DNA from: an uncultured Collinsella sp.
GTDB lineage: Bacteria; Actinomycetota; Coriobacteriia; Coriobacteriales; Coriobacteriaceae
DNA length: 64,000 bases
Assembly: GCA_900768795.1 (NCBI GenBank)
Contig: CAAGEH010000006.1
Location: forward strand, 1-64,000
Reading direction: 5' to 3'
A program made the translations under genes and the position numbers. The notes below the pieces were generated by a model. That model had not been told where the DNA came from and made no database searches. It worked only from the letters and a program-made list of their open reading frames with translations. Shown one piece after another: positions 18,562-27,868 of the stretch (its first letter is position 1; each line of letters opens with the position of its first letter).

Positions 18562-19803
18562 TTACAGGTCCTCGCGAACAAACGGCATGCTCATGCAGCG
18601 CGGACCGCCTCGACCGCGCGAAAGCTCGGCAGAGGGAACGACGAGCAGGTCAAGGCCTGCCTTGTACAGAAGGTCGTTGGTGACGTTGTTGCGGTCGTAC
18701 ACGCAGATCTTTCCCGGCGCCACCGCAAGCGTGTTGGAGGCGTCATTCCACTGCTCGCGCTCCGCCGCAACGGGGTCGTCTCCCCCGCACGGGATAAGCG
18801 TGACCGCGTCGACTCCGCACGCGTCGGCGAGGACGCGCTCGAGCGGCGCATCGATCTCGTGGATCTTGACATCGCCGGGGGCTATACCGGGTGTGAGCTC
18901 GAACACCTGCATCGAGCGCACGATGCCTGGATATACCGTAAATTTGTCGACATCGACCTGGGTGAACACCGTGTCGAGATGCATGAACGCGCGCGACACG
19001 GGAATCGAGAACGCAAGGATGCGGTCGACCTTGCATGCGGAATCCCAGAAGATGCGCTGCGCGAGCACATCGATTGCCGCCGCCTGCGTGCGCTGGCTGA
19101 TACCGACAGCGAGCGTGCGCTCATTGAGGTTGAGCACGTCGCCGCCCTCGATATGGAACTGGGCATGGCGTCTGTAGAGCAGCGTGGTGTTCTTGAAACG
19201 CGGATGGTACTTGAACAGGTACTTTCCGTAGATGGTCTCGCGGTTGCGCACGCTTGAGTACATGCGATTGAGCGCGACATCGCCGCCGATCACGGCAAAC
19301 GGGTCGCGCGTGAAATACAGGTTGGGCATCGGCTGGATGATGAGGTTGGGCTCGGTCTCGGCGGTAACGATCGAATCGAGCGTCATCGTCGCGTCGAGCG
19401 GCAACTCGACCTCATCCTTGGCAAGGCCCGCCATGGTCTTTTTGACGAATGCGCGATTGTCCGCGATGGAATCGAACTTCTCGCGCACGATGCGCGGCAT
19501 GTTGCGCCCGGAGACGCCGGACTCCGCGATGTACTGGGCAGTGAACTCCTCGCGGGTGCCCGGAACGGAATCGAACACCTCCGCCACGAGATCCTCGAGA
19601 TACAGCACATCGATGCCCTCGCCCCTCAGTGTGTCGGCGAACGCATCGTGCTCCGCTTGGGCATTTTGCAGATACGGAACGTCGTCGAACAGATACGTAC
19701 CCAGATGGGCGGGCGAAAGATTGAGCAGCTCCTCGCCCGGACGATGCAGACATACCTGCTTCAATCTACCGATCTCTGAAGTGACGTGCAGTCCCTGGTT
19801 CAT
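18562..19803 (-). CDS. arcA: Arginine deiminase
   Basis: 413 residues from the ATG at 19803 (GAAGGGGGA upstream). It hydrolyses arginine to citrulline and ammonia. The N-terminus LHVTSEIGRLKQVCLHRPGE, the guanidinium-site motif EGGDVLNLNERTLAVG, the His in FMHLDTVFTQVD and the C-terminal nucleophile Cys in GGPRCMSMPF are all present. arcB follows 234 bp downstream, with no clear terminator between. The 19804-20073 gap to the divergent ppk1 holds a GGTA-TTT-TACC dyad and AT-rich, promoter-like DNA. Confidence 0.97.
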   Translation of the reverse strand: MNQGLHVTSEIGRLKQVCLHRPGEELLNLSPAHLGTYLFDDVPYLQNAQAEHDAFADTLRGEGIDVLYLEDLVAEVFDSVPGTREEFTAQYIAESGVSGRNMPRIVREKFDSIADNRAFVKKTMAGLAKDEVELPLDATMTLDSIVTAETEPNLIIQPMPNLYFTRDPFAVIGGDVALNRMYSSVRNRETIYGKYLFKYHPRFKNTTLLYRRHAQFHIEGGDVLNLNERTLAVGISQRTQAAAIDVLAQRIFWDSACKVDRILAFSIPVSRAFMHLDTVFTQVDVDKFTVYPGIVRSMQVFELTPGIAPGDVKIHEIDAPLERVLADACGVDAVTLIPCGGDDPVAAEREQWNDASNTLAVAPGKICVYDRNNVTNDLLYKAGLDLLVVPSAELSRGRGGPRCMSMPFVREDL

Positions 19804-20073
19804 AGTCCCCCTTCGCGCGATATGCCCGGCCGCTGACGCTCCGCATGCGAGCAACGGCCCCCGTATTCGTTAAAAACCGATTGGTATTTTACCTGTACCT
19901 ACGCTATGAGCCAATCTACTATGGTGGAGTATGAGCTTGCGAAACGTCATTTACGTAAGCACTTGATAAAGCTTCGCGCTCCAGACGTCGAAACGGTCCG
20001 CCCAGGCGTTACATTATCGGGATACCATTCGACGGTCAGCGCGGGGCCAACGCTCCGCATACGAGGGGAAACG

Positions 20074-22758
20074 ATGACAGGCAAAACAGACAAGAACGCA
20101 AAGAGAACGCACGACTACGACTTTTCGTATACGCAGAACCGCGAGCTCAGCTGGCTTCGCTTCGACAACCGCGTGCTCGATGAGGCGACCGACGAGACGG
20201 TCCCGCTCTTCGAACGCCTGAAGTTCTCGGCGATCTTCGAATCCAATCTCGACGAGTTCTTCATGGTGCGCGTGGGCGGCCTCTCCGACCTGGCGACGCT
20301 CAAGCACCAGCCCAAGGACAACAAGTCCAACCTCACCCCCGCCGAGCAGGTCGACCTCGTGCTCAAGCAGATGCCCGAGCTTTGCGACCGCTGGTGCAAC
20401 GTGTTCTCCTCGCTCGAGAAGAAGCTCGAGACCTTCGGCGTCCACCGTGCGCAATGCTCCAACTTCACACCCGAGGAGCGCACGTTCGTCACCCGTTATT
20501 TCCAGGCATACGTGTCGCCCGTCATCTCCCCGCTCGTGATCGATCCGCGCCACCCCTTCCCCAACCTGCGCAACGGCGCGCTCTACATCATCTGTTCCAT
20601 CGAGGGCGGAGAGGACGAGAGCAATCTGCTCGGCCTTATCGAGATCCCCTCGTCGATGAACCGCGTCGTCGAGATTCCGCAGGAGGGCGGCGACCTTCGC
20701 TACGTGCTGCTCGAGGACATCATCATGTCCTCGCTCGACACCTGCTTCGGCTCGTATCGCCCGCTCGACCGCGCGCTCATCCGCGTGACGCGCAACGCCG
20801 ATATCGACCCCGACGGCGAGGGCGTCGAGGAGGAAGAAGACTACCGCCTTCACATGAAGAAGGTCCTCAAGATGCGCCTGCGCCTCAAGCCCGTCATGCT
20901 GAGCGTCTCGGGCGACCTGCAGAAGTCGACGATCAAGACCGTCCGTCGCGCACTCGGCCTGCACGCGCGCTCGGTGCTCCACTGCACCATCCCACTCGAT
21001 CTGGGCTACGTGTTCGGCCTCGAGGGAAAGCTGCCCGCAGCCACGCGCACGCAGCTTCTGTTCCCGCCGTTCCAGCCGCAGCCTAATGCGACCATCGACG
21101 CCGGCCGCAGCATGCGCGAGCAGGTGCTCGAGGGCGACAAGCTGCTCTTCTACCCGTATGAATCCATGGGGCCGTTCCTCAACCTGGTGCACGAGGCGGC
21201 GTTCGACGACGGCTGCATCTCCATCCGCATCACGCTCTACCGCGTGGCGAAGCAGAGCCATCTGTGCGAGAGCCTGATCTCGGCCGCCGAGAACGGCAAA
21301 GAGGTGACGGTGCTCATGGAGCTCCGCGCGCGCTTTGACGAGCAGAACAATATCGAGTGGGCGGAGCGTCTCGAGGAGGCGGGCTGCACCGTCATCTACG
21401 GCTCCGAGGGCTTTAAGTGCCACTCCAAGATCTGCCAGCTCACCTATCGCGAGGGCATGGCGCTCACGCGTCTGACGCTCTTGGGTACCGGCAACTTCAA
21501 CGAGAAGACGGCGAAGCTCTACTCCGACTTTATGCTCATGACCGCGCATCCCGGCATCGGCGAGGACGCGAACCTGTTCTTTCGCAACCTCTCGCTCGGC
21601 AACTTGCGCGGCGACTATCGCTATCTCGGCGTCGCGCCGGCAGGCCTCAAACCGCTCATCATGCGCGGACTCAACCGCGAGATCGACCGCGCGCTCGCTG
21701 GCGAGCCCGCCCGCGTGTTCTTCAAGCTCAACTCCCTTACCGACCGCGAGGTCATCGATAAGATCGCGGAGGCGAGCTGCGCCGGCGTCACCGTCGACAT
21801 GATCATCCGCGGCATCTCGTGCCTCAAGCCCGGCATTCCCGGCAAGACCGAAAACGTGCACGTGCGTTCCATCGTCGGTCGCTTCCTCGAGCACGCGCGC
21901 GTCTACGCCTTCGGCGTCGACTCCGACATGATCTATCTGAGCTCGGCGGACATGATGACGCGCAACACCGAGCACCGCGTCGAGATCGCCTATCCCGTTC
22001 TCGACCCGACCTGCCGCGACCTGGTACGCGAGTACATGGCAGCCCAGCTCAAGGACAACGTCAAGGCGCGCGAGCTCACGAGCGAGGGCACATGGAGCAA
22101 GGTCGAGATGTTGGAAGGCGCAAAGCCGTTCAACTCCCAGGAGTACCTGCTCAAGCTCGCCTGCCGCAAGGCGCGCATTGCGGCGACATCTGCGAGCAAG
22201 ACGGCACCTAAGGCAGCCACCAGGCCCGCGAACGCAGCATCTGCAGCTGCGCCTGCGCCCGCAGCCGTGCCCGCTGCGCCTGCACCTGCGCCCGCAGCCG
22301 CACCCTCAACCGTACCCGCGGCGACGGAAGCGGATCATGCGCCCGCACCCGCAATCACCGCGGTAGCCGATACGCAGACGACGAGCCCTTCAGAGAATGA
22401 CGACGCCGCAAGAAACACGACGGCGAGCGTTTCCGAGCCTCATGAAGAGACAAAAGCGACGACCGCTGCCGAAACCGCACCGGAGCAGACGGGCAGCAGC
22501 GCACCCTACACCAGCTCCCCGGCTTCCGCTGCCGCCGAAGAGACACCCGTCGAGCCCGTCTATCTCGAGAATTCTAGTGACCGCTACGAGGCAAAGCATG
22601 CCGCACCGACCGCTGCTAAAACCGCAGCCTCCGGCCATGCAAAGAGCGAGCGCACGACGCTTGCCAAGCGCAAGCCCGGTCGCCTGCAGATCGGCCTCGG
22701 ACTTATCGGGCTCGGTCTCAAGACCCTCATTACCGGCAAGGGACCCAAAAAGCAGTAA
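20074..22758 (+). CDS. ppk1: Polyphosphate kinase 1 with Ala/Pro-rich C-terminal extension
   Basis: 894 residues from the ATG at 20074, which has GAGGGG upstream. PPK1 polymerises the gamma phosphate of ATP into polyphosphate. The N domain (FSYTQNRELSWLRFDNRVL), head domain and two phospholipase-D-like C domains occupy residues 1-~700. The autophosphorylated His is in KCHSKICQLTYREGMA and the second catalytic His in EHRVEIAYPVLDP. About 190 extra residues follow: long Ala/Pro/Thr-rich low complexity, then a basic region ending in an amphipathic Gly/Leu segment and GKGPKKQ. The family normally ends near residue 700, so the tail is unusual. Confidence 0.96.
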   Translation: MTGKTDKNAKRTHDYDFSYTQNRELSWLRFDNRVLDEATDETVPLFERLKFSAIFESNLDEFFMVRVGGLSDLATLKHQPKDNKSNLTPAEQVDLVLKQMPELCDRWCNVFSSLEKKLETFGVHRAQCSNFTPEERTFVTRYFQAYVSPVISPLVIDPRHPFPNLRNGALYIICSIEGGEDESNLLGLIEIPSSMNRVVEIPQEGGDLRYVLLEDIIMSSLDTCFGSYRPLDRALIRVTRNADIDPDGEGVEEEEDYRLHMKKVLKMRLRLKPVMLSVSGDLQKSTIKTVRRALGLHARSVLHCTIPLDLGYVFGLEGKLPAATRTQLLFPPFQPQPNATIDAGRSMREQVLEGDKLLFYPYESMGPFLNLVHEAAFDDGCISIRITLYRVAKQSHLCESLISAAENGKEVTVLMELRARFDEQNNIEWAERLEEAGCTVIYGSEGFKCHSKICQLTYREGMALTRLTLLGTGNFNEKTAKLYSDFMLMTAHPGIGEDANLFFRNLSLGNLRGDYRYLGVAPAGLKPLIMRGLNREIDRALAGEPARVFFKLNSLTDREVIDKIAEASCAGVTVDMIIRGISCLKPGIPGKTENVHVRSIVGRFLEHARVYAFGVDSDMIYLSSADMMTRNTEHRVEIAYPVLDPTCRDLVREYMAAQLKDNVKARELTSEGTWSKVEMLEGAKPFNSQEYLLKLACRKARIAATSASKTAPKAATRPANAASAAAPAPAAVPAAPAPAPAAAPSTVPAATEADHAPAPAITAVADTQTTSPSENDDAARNTTASVSEPHEETKATTAAETAPEQTGSSAPYTSSPASAAAEETPVEPVYLENSSDRYEAKHAAPTAAKTAASGHAKSERTTLAKRKPGRLQIGLGLIGLGLKTLITGKGPKKQ

Positions 22759-22781
22759 CGCCCAGATACGGTGAACGAATG

Positions 22782-22820
22782 ACGGGAGTGCGGACTTACA
22801 TGCCGCCCTCCCGTTTTTTG
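22782..22820 (+). terminator. Intrinsic terminator after ppk1
   Basis: Stem ACGGGAGTGCGG/CCGCCCTCCCGT (22782-22793 with 22803-22814; one mismatch), immediately followed by six T. It lies 23 bp past the ppk1 stop. Confidence 0.88.
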
Positions 22821-22857
22821 CTAGACTTATCGGGTTGATTACGCAGCGGAGGAACTT

Positions 22858-24171
22858 ATGAAGCTTCGAATCGAATCCATGACCTACGGACCCGATGGCC
22901 TCGCCCACACCGAGGACGGCAAAGCCGTCTTTGTTTCGGGCGCGGTCACGGGAGACACCGTCGAAGCGGAAATCGTATCCGATGTGAACTCGTTCGCGCG
23001 GGCAAAGGCCACATCGATCGTCTCCCCCTCCCCCGACCGCGTATCCGCACCGTGTCCCTTTGTAGATATCTGCGGGGGCTGCCCGTGGGGCTCGCTCAAA
23101 CGCCCGGCACAGCTCGCTGCAAAAGAGGAAAACGTCCGCTCCACGCTCAAACGCATCGGAAAATTCGATGAGGACGAAATCGAGCGGATTCTCAAGCCCA
23201 TCCGTGCGGGCAAAGACGACTGGGGATACCGCAACAAGGTGGAACTTGCGCCACATGTCAAAAACGGTCGCATCGTGCTCGGCATGCACGGACGCGATCC
23301 GCACCAGGTCGTTCGCGTCGATGCGTGCCCGCTTTTTGAAAAGAAATTCCCGCGCGCCATCAAGTCGGTTGCCGGAGCCCTCACCTACCTGGGTAACTCG
23401 CGCAGCCTCGAGCTCGAACGCGTGGGAATCAGGGCATCGCGCCGTACCGGCCAGGTCGAAGTCGCGCTCTGGACCCCCACGGGCGGGTTCCCCCGTGCGC
23501 AGGTCGCCCGCGTACTCGGCGATGCGCTCGATGCTTCGAGCGTCGTGCGCGTCATGAGCAAGGGCGAGAAAAAGGCGCGCCGCGTCTCCAAGATCGAGAT
23601 TCTCTCGGGCAACGGCTGGTGGGCGGAATCGATCGCGGGCGAGACCATGCGCTTGTCCGCACCCTCGTTTTTCCAGGTAAACACGCAGGCTGCGGAGATA
23701 TTGATCGAGCTCGTGATGGATGCACTCAAACCGCAGCCCGAGGAGGCGGCCATCGACCTCTACTGCGGCGCGGGCACGTTCACGCTCCCTCTCGCGCGCC
23801 GCTGCGACTACGTCGCCGCGGTCGAATCGTACGGACCGTCCGTGCGCAACCTCAGGCACAATCTCGAACTCGCCCACCTCGACAACGTCGATGTCATCGG
23901 CGGCGATGCCGTGCGCGAATTCCCCGACGAGGATGTCGACGTACTCGTCGTCGATCCTCCGCGTGCGGGCCTCGCTTCCGAGGCGATTCAGCTGATCGCC
24001 GGCACCTCGGCACGTGACGTGGCATATGTGAGTTGCGACCCGGCAACGCTCGCCCGTGACCTTGCGCGCTTCCGCGAGAACGGCACGTTCCGCCCCGTCT
24101 CCATCACGCCGGTCGATCTGTTCCCCCAGACCTTCCATGTGGAGACCGTCACGCATCTCACACGCGCCTAA
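22858..24171 (+). CDS. 23S rRNA (uracil-C5)-methyltransferase, RlmD/TrmA family
   Basis: 437 residues with GGAGGAAC before the ATG. It transfers a methyl group from SAM to C5 of a uridine in rRNA. A TRAM RNA-binding domain occupies residues 1-60; then comes the Fe-S cysteine cluster CPFVDICGGCPWG. The SAM-binding motif AIDLYCGAGTFTLPLA, the active-site segment VVDPPRAGL and the nucleophile/acid region SCDPATLARDLARF follow. The exact target base (U1939, U747 or other) cannot be read from sequence alone. It is flanked by terminators on both sides. Confidence 0.92.
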   Translation: MKLRIESMTYGPDGLAHTEDGKAVFVSGAVTGDTVEAEIVSDVNSFARAKATSIVSPSPDRVSAPCPFVDICGGCPWGSLKRPAQLAAKEENVRSTLKRIGKFDEDEIERILKPIRAGKDDWGYRNKVELAPHVKNGRIVLGMHGRDPHQVVRVDACPLFEKKFPRAIKSVAGALTYLGNSRSLELERVGIRASRRTGQVEVALWTPTGGFPRAQVARVLGDALDASSVVRVMSKGEKKARRVSKIEILSGNGWWAESIAGETMRLSAPSFFQVNTQAAEILIELVMDALKPQPEEAAIDLYCGAGTFTLPLARRCDYVAAVESYGPSVRNLRHNLELAHLDNVDVIGGDAVREFPDEDVDVLVVDPPRAGLASEAIQLIAGTSARDVAYVSCDPATLARDLARFRENGTFRPVSITPVDLFPQTFHVETVTHLTRA

Positions 24172-24237
24172 CGCGGGTCGCAAGACCGTCTGCTCAACGC
24201 TCAAGGCACGCATTCGCCACGACCGCCCGCCGAACAT

Positions 24238-24280
24238 ATCGCCCCGTCTGCATGATTGCTCTGCAGATGGGGCGATTTTC
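24238..24280 (+). terminator. Intrinsic terminator after the RlmD-type gene
   Basis: A 15-nt stem with one G-T pair (24238-24252 with 24262-24276; core ATCGCCCC/GGGGCGAT), 9-base loop, followed by TTTT. Confidence 0.75.
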
Positions 24281-24370
24281 CCCAGGGAGGCGTATCCGAC
24301 CCTTATCTACATGGGTATAAGCGTTCCAGCTGTCAATCGGCAGGTCATAAGCCCTAAGAGAGGATTTCCC

Positions 24371-24913
24371 ATGCCCAGTGTTGCCGTACTCGTAGCCGAT
24401 GGTTTCGAGACCATCGAATGCCTCACCATCGTCGATGTTCTGCGCCGCGGCGGTGTGCGCGCCACACTTGTCTCGACCATGCCCGCACGCGATGCCGTAA
24501 GCGCCCAGAAGATCGCCGTCAGCTGTGATGTCACCTTCGATGAGGTCGACTTCGACGAGTACGACTATGTCGTGCTGCCCGGTGGACTTCCCGGCGCCAC
24601 CAATCTGCGCGACGACGACCGCGTGTGCCGGGTGGTCACCGACTTCGCCATCAACAAGCACGTCGCCGCCATCTGTGCCGCCCCGTTTATCTTGGGAGAA
24701 CTCGGTCTGCTCGTCGGGCGCCACGCGACATGCTTCCCCGGTTTTGAGAAGGCGTTCCCCGCCGGCACGTACACCGGAGAAAAAGTGACAGTCGACGGCA
24801 ACATCATCACCGCCTCGGGCATGGGTCAGGCGCTCCCGTTTGCCCTCGCGGTACTCAAGGACATCGCCGGCGAGGTCGCCGTCGAGAAGGTTCGCGAGGG
24901 GATCCAGCTGTGA
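24371..24913 (+). CDS. DJ-1/PfpI family protein
   Basis: 180 residues from the ATG at 24371 (AGAGGA upstream). The DJ-1 fold is clear: VAVLVADGFETIECLTIVDVLRRGG at the N-terminus, VVLPGGLPGA, and the nucleophile elbow AAICAAPFIL with Cys102. Glu16 would pair with that Cys, as Glu18-Cys106 does in human DJ-1. Relatives act as deglycase/chaperone-like or stress proteins; the reaction here cannot be assigned. Its stop overlaps the start of maf by four bases, so the two are co-translated. Confidence 0.88.
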   Translation: MPSVAVLVADGFETIECLTIVDVLRRGGVRATLVSTMPARDAVSAQKIAVSCDVTFDEVDFDEYDYVVLPGGLPGATNLRDDDRVCRVVTDFAINKHVAAICAAPFILGELGLLVGRHATCFPGFEKAFPAGTYTGEKVTVDGNIITASGMGQALPFALAVLKDIAGEVAVEKVREGIQL

Positions 24914-25494
24914 TCCTCGCGTCGCAATCGCCGCGTCGTCGCGAGCTCATGCGCGAGGCGGGCTTCGACTGTCGCATACTCCCCACCGATATAGACGAGA
25001 CGCCCTATGACAACGAGGCACCCCTCACGCTCGTCGAGCGCCTCGCTCGAGCGAAAGCCGCAGCCGTCGGCAAACATGATGCCGAGCCCAACGAAATCGT
25101 CGTCGCAGCCGACACCATCGTCACCTTCGACGGCAAAAAACTCGGCAAGCCCGTCGACAAGGCCAACGCACGCGCCATGCTGCGCGCGCTGTCGGGCAGG
25201 ACGCATCAGGTGGCGACCGGCGTATGCATCGTACGCGCAGGCGACCCGAGTGTGCCCCGCGCGGCGCAGAGCACGTCATTTGTCGAAGTGACCGATGTGC
25301 ACTTCTACCCGCTCACCGATCGCGAGATCGAAACCTACGTCGATAGCGGCGAGCCCATGGACAAGGCGGGTGCCTACGGCATTCAGGGCATCGGCGGACG
25401 CATGCTCGTCAGGGGAATCGATGGCGACTTCTACAATGTCGTCGGCCTCCCCATCGCGCGCGTCGTGCGCGAGATCGCAAAGCTCAACGGCTAA
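24910..25494 (+). CDS. Maf family nucleotide pyrophosphatase
   Basis: 194 residues starting at GTG 24910, inside the stop of the DJ-1 gene (GTGA overlap). The N-terminal ILASQSPRRRELM is the Maf signature; ADTIVTFDGKKLGKPVD contains the catalytic Asp and metal-site residues, and DKAGAYGIQG is conserved. Maf proteins hydrolyse dTTP/UTP or modified nucleotides to monophosphates and have been linked to septum control. Downstream lies a 40-bp tandem repeat rather than a standard terminator. Confidence 0.93.
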   Translation: MILASQSPRRRELMREAGFDCRILPTDIDETPYDNEAPLTLVERLARAKAAAVGKHDAEPNEIVVAADTIVTFDGKKLGKPVDKANARAMLRALSGRTHQVATGVCIVRAGDPSVPRAAQSTSFVEVTDVHFYPLTDREIETYVDSGEPMDKAGAYGIQGIGGRMLVRGIDGDFYNVVGLPIARVVREIAKLNG

Positions 25495-25521
25495 AACGGC
25501 GTACGGGCGAAATCGGAAATC

Positions 25522-25641
25522 GACCGTATGCGTACCGTCTCGATCGGTTCCGCGCTTATTTGACCGTATGCGTACCGTCTCGATCGGTTCCGCGCATATT
25601 CGGCCGCATGTGTACCGTCTCGTGCGAAACCGCGCGCATCG
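25522..25641. repeat. Three tandem 40-bp repeats
   Basis: Units at 25522-25561, 25562-25601 and 25602-25641. The first two are near-identical (GACCGTATGCGTACCGTCTC begins both); the third is diverged. They fill most of the gap between maf and the P1 peptidase. No spacers are present, so this is not a CRISPR array, and no open frame with a ribosome site runs through them. Function unknown. Confidence 0.8.
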
Positions 25642-25717
25642 GAGCTACAATCAGTCCAACTCATAGGTCAGCTCCCGACCGCAGCAGATGCGGCGGAAAG
25701 CCGAAAAGGAGAACAGT

Positions 25718-26722
25718 ATGACACAGGCACTCACCCCTATCGATATCGTCGATATCAAGGGCTTCAAGTTCGGTAACTACACCGACACGCAGGCGGGAAC
25801 AGGTTGCACGGTAATCATTTCCAAAGAGGGCGCCACGGGCGGCGTCGACGTTCGCGGAGGAGCGCCGGCATCGCGCGAGACTGACCTTCTGCGTCCGGAG
25901 AACACGGTCGACAAGGTTCATGCGGTCTGCCTGTCCGGCGGCTCGGCATTTGGTCTCGAGGCGGCATCGGGTGTCGCCCGCGAACTCGAGAGGCGCGGCA
26001 TCGGCCTTCCCGTCGGCCCGACCCAAGTCCCCATCGTCTGCTCTAGCTGCATTTTCGACCTTGCCTTTGGAGACCCCACCGTGCGTCCCGACATCGAAGC
26101 GGGTGTCGCCGCCGTGCGTGATGCGCTTGACGGCGGGCCTGCGCCAATTCCTAACGGAAACTTCGGCGCAGGAACGGGCGCCACGGTCGGCAAGCTCGCT
26201 GGTCCCGAATACTGCATGAAGGGCGGCCTTGGAACGGCAGCCTTCGCACTCGGCCCCGTACAGGTCGGTGCCGTGGTATCGGTCAACGCCTGCGGAAACG
26301 TGGCCGACCCAACAAGCGGTGAATGGATCGCGGGCATGCGTGCCGACAAGGACAGCACTGCGGTCGTCGATATGGTCGATGCCGCATTTGCCCAGGCAGG
26401 AGCAATGGAGATGCCGCTCGACCGTACCAACACGACCATCAGCGCAATCGTCACCAACGCCACGCTCACCAAGGCACAGGCGACCAAACTCTCGCAGATG
26501 GCAGCCGATGCCTACGCTCATGCGATTCGCCCCACACACACCACCAACGACGGCGACACGATCTATGCGCTCGCAAGCGGAACACTCGATGGCCAAGCAA
26601 GCGCAACCGTGCCGCTGGACCTGCTGGGCATGATGGCGGTTCGCGCGCTCGAGACCGCGATCGTCAACGGTTGTCGCGCCGCGACCACCCTGCATGGCAT
26701 CCCCGGGGCAGCAAGCCTCTAG
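25718..26722 (+). CDS. P1-family self-cleaving peptidase (DmpA/NylC type)
   Basis: 334 residues from the ATG at 25718 with AAAAGGAG upstream. The fold markers are GFKFGNYTDTQAGTGCTVI, CLSGGSAFGLEAASGV, and FGAGTGATVGK in the middle. RTNTTISAIVTNATLTK supplies the cleavage site Asn-Thr, whose Thr becomes the N-terminal nucleophile after autoproteolysis into alpha and beta chains. Relatives are aminopeptidases acting on D- or beta-amino acyl bonds, or nylon-oligomer hydrolases; the substrate here is unknown. Confidence 0.85.
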   Translation: MTQALTPIDIVDIKGFKFGNYTDTQAGTGCTVIISKEGATGGVDVRGGAPASRETDLLRPENTVDKVHAVCLSGGSAFGLEAASGVARELERRGIGLPVGPTQVPIVCSSCIFDLAFGDPTVRPDIEAGVAAVRDALDGGPAPIPNGNFGAGTGATVGKLAGPEYCMKGGLGTAAFALGPVQVGAVVSVNACGNVADPTSGEWIAGMRADKDSTAVVDMVDAAFAQAGAMEMPLDRTNTTISAIVTNATLTKAQATKLSQMAADAYAHAIRPTHTTNDGDTIYALASGTLDGQASATVPLDLLGMMAVRALETAIVNGCRAATTLHGIPGAASL

Positions 26723-26853
26723 ACGCGCCATTAGGTGCACCTCAAGGCGTTCCAGAAGTGCACCTAGGGTTGTCCCGGGCGCACGTACACGGGCACATCC
26801 AGGTGCGCATCTAAACTCAAATGAGCAATACGGTCAACCCGATACAAACAAAG
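26723..26853. other. Intergenic region with GTGCACCT palindromes
   Basis: Between the P1 peptidase stop and the shared terminator. It holds a hairpin with 9-bp arms TAGGTGCAC/GTGCACCTA (about 26731-26768), the left arm of which belongs to the palindrome AGGTGCACCT, and two further related GTGC-rich copies. No gene or T-run is attached. It may be a repeat remnant. Confidence 0.4.
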
Positions 26854-26886
26854 GGGCGCGCTCTAAACGAACGCGCCCTGCTTTTT
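26854..26886 (+). terminator. Intrinsic terminator between convergent genes
   Basis: Stem GGGCGCG/CGCGCCC (26854-26860 with 26872-26878), 11-base loop, then TGCTTTTTG on the plus strand. On the minus strand the hairpin is followed by CCTTTGTTTG, so it may also stop the convergent degV transcript. Confidence 0.75.
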
Positions 26887-26887
26887 G

Positions 26888-27847
26888 TTATTTGCCCTTA
26901 ACCATGCCGGCAATCTTATCGGAGATGGACGTCTGCTTGCGACGGTCGTCGCCCCAGAACGAGACCGAGACCATACCCGGCCCCACATGGCAGCCGATGG
27001 TCGGACCGATACTCGTCTCGAGAAACATCGTCGTCTCATCCTGCTTGGAAATCAGCTCCCGCAGGCGCTTGGCGTCGGCAGGCGCATCGGAATTACCGAT
27101 CGCCGCGATATTCGAATACATATCGGCATTGCGGCTTTTCGCAAAAAATTCCGCCATGCGACGGAGCCCCTTTTTGCGTCCGCGCGCAACGCCCACCATC
27201 GACAGCTTGCCGTCGATATCAAACGTGAGCATCGGCTTGACATCGAGCTTGCCGCCCACGACGGCAACACCCGCGGGAATGCGTCCACCGCGATGAAGCG
27301 CATCGAGATCGTCGACCATGAACATCGTCTGCACATAGTAGCGAGCTTCCTGTGCCCACTTCACGAGCTCGGTTGCCGTCAGGCCACGGTCGCGCTGACG
27401 GACAGCCTCGGCGATAATCAGACCCTGCGGAGTCGAGCCGAGCTTGAGGTCGACGATGCAGATCCCGAGCTCCTCCGCGGTTGCACCGCGCTCATCGCAC
27501 AGACGCTCGAGAGCCGTGCATGCACCTTCGTAGCAGCCCGAAAGCCCACTCGAAAACGCGAGATACACGGTCGGAATCCCCGAGTCGGCTGCAGTGGCAA
27601 ATGCCTCTTCAAAGACCGCCTGAGACGGCTGCGAAGTCATGGGCTCGGCGCCATGGCGCATCTTGCTGTAGAAGTCGTGCGCCGAGCACGACTCGAACAT
27701 ATCGTCCGTACCCGTCAAGCCCTCGGAGCCAAGCACACGCTCGGTATAGGTGAAATTTAGGACCGTCAGACCCTCGTTCTCGCAGAACGACCGCGGCAGC
27801 TCGCAGCACGAATCGACGATGATATTGCAAGAACGTTTGTCTTCCAT
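26888..27847 (-). CDS. DegV family fatty-acid-binding protein
   Basis: 319 residues from the ATG at 27847 (AAGGAG upstream). DegV proteins bind fatty acids; some act as FakB partners that present fatty acid to the kinase FakA. The DegV signatures are NIIVDSCCELPRSF at the N-terminus, FYSKMRHGAEPMTSQPSQ, the ligand-pocket segment AFSSGLSGCYEGA and the C-terminal SIGPTIGCHVGPGMVSV. No fakA is adjacent. A second, shorter degV gene lies at 48943-49830. Confidence 0.9.
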   Translation of the reverse strand: MEDKRSCNIIVDSCCELPRSFCENEGLTVLNFTYTERVLGSEGLTGTDDMFESCSAHDFYSKMRHGAEPMTSQPSQAVFEEAFATAADSGIPTVYLAFSSGLSGCYEGACTALERLCDERGATAEELGICIVDLKLGSTPQGLIIAEAVRQRDRGLTATELVKWAQEARYYVQTMFMVDDLDALHRGGRIPAGVAVVGGKLDVKPMLTFDIDGKLSMVGVARGRKKGLRRMAEFFAKSRNADMYSNIAAIGNSDAPADAKRLRELISKQDETTMFLETSIGPTIGCHVGPGMVSVSFWGDDRRKQTSISDKIAGMVKGK

Positions 27848-27868
27848 ACAGGGCTCCTTCGGACTAAA

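Noticed and set aside
20014..21975. Long minus-strand open frame (~650 codons) opposite ppk1
   Set aside because: A shadow of ppk1: His/Asp/Val-rich composition typical of antisense frames and no ribosome site. The same reasoning removes the frames opposite rlmD-like (22390-24237) and fbp (46656-48614).
25522..25641. Short CRISPR array
   Set aside because: The 40-bp units are directly adjacent with no unique spacers, and no cas genes are present.
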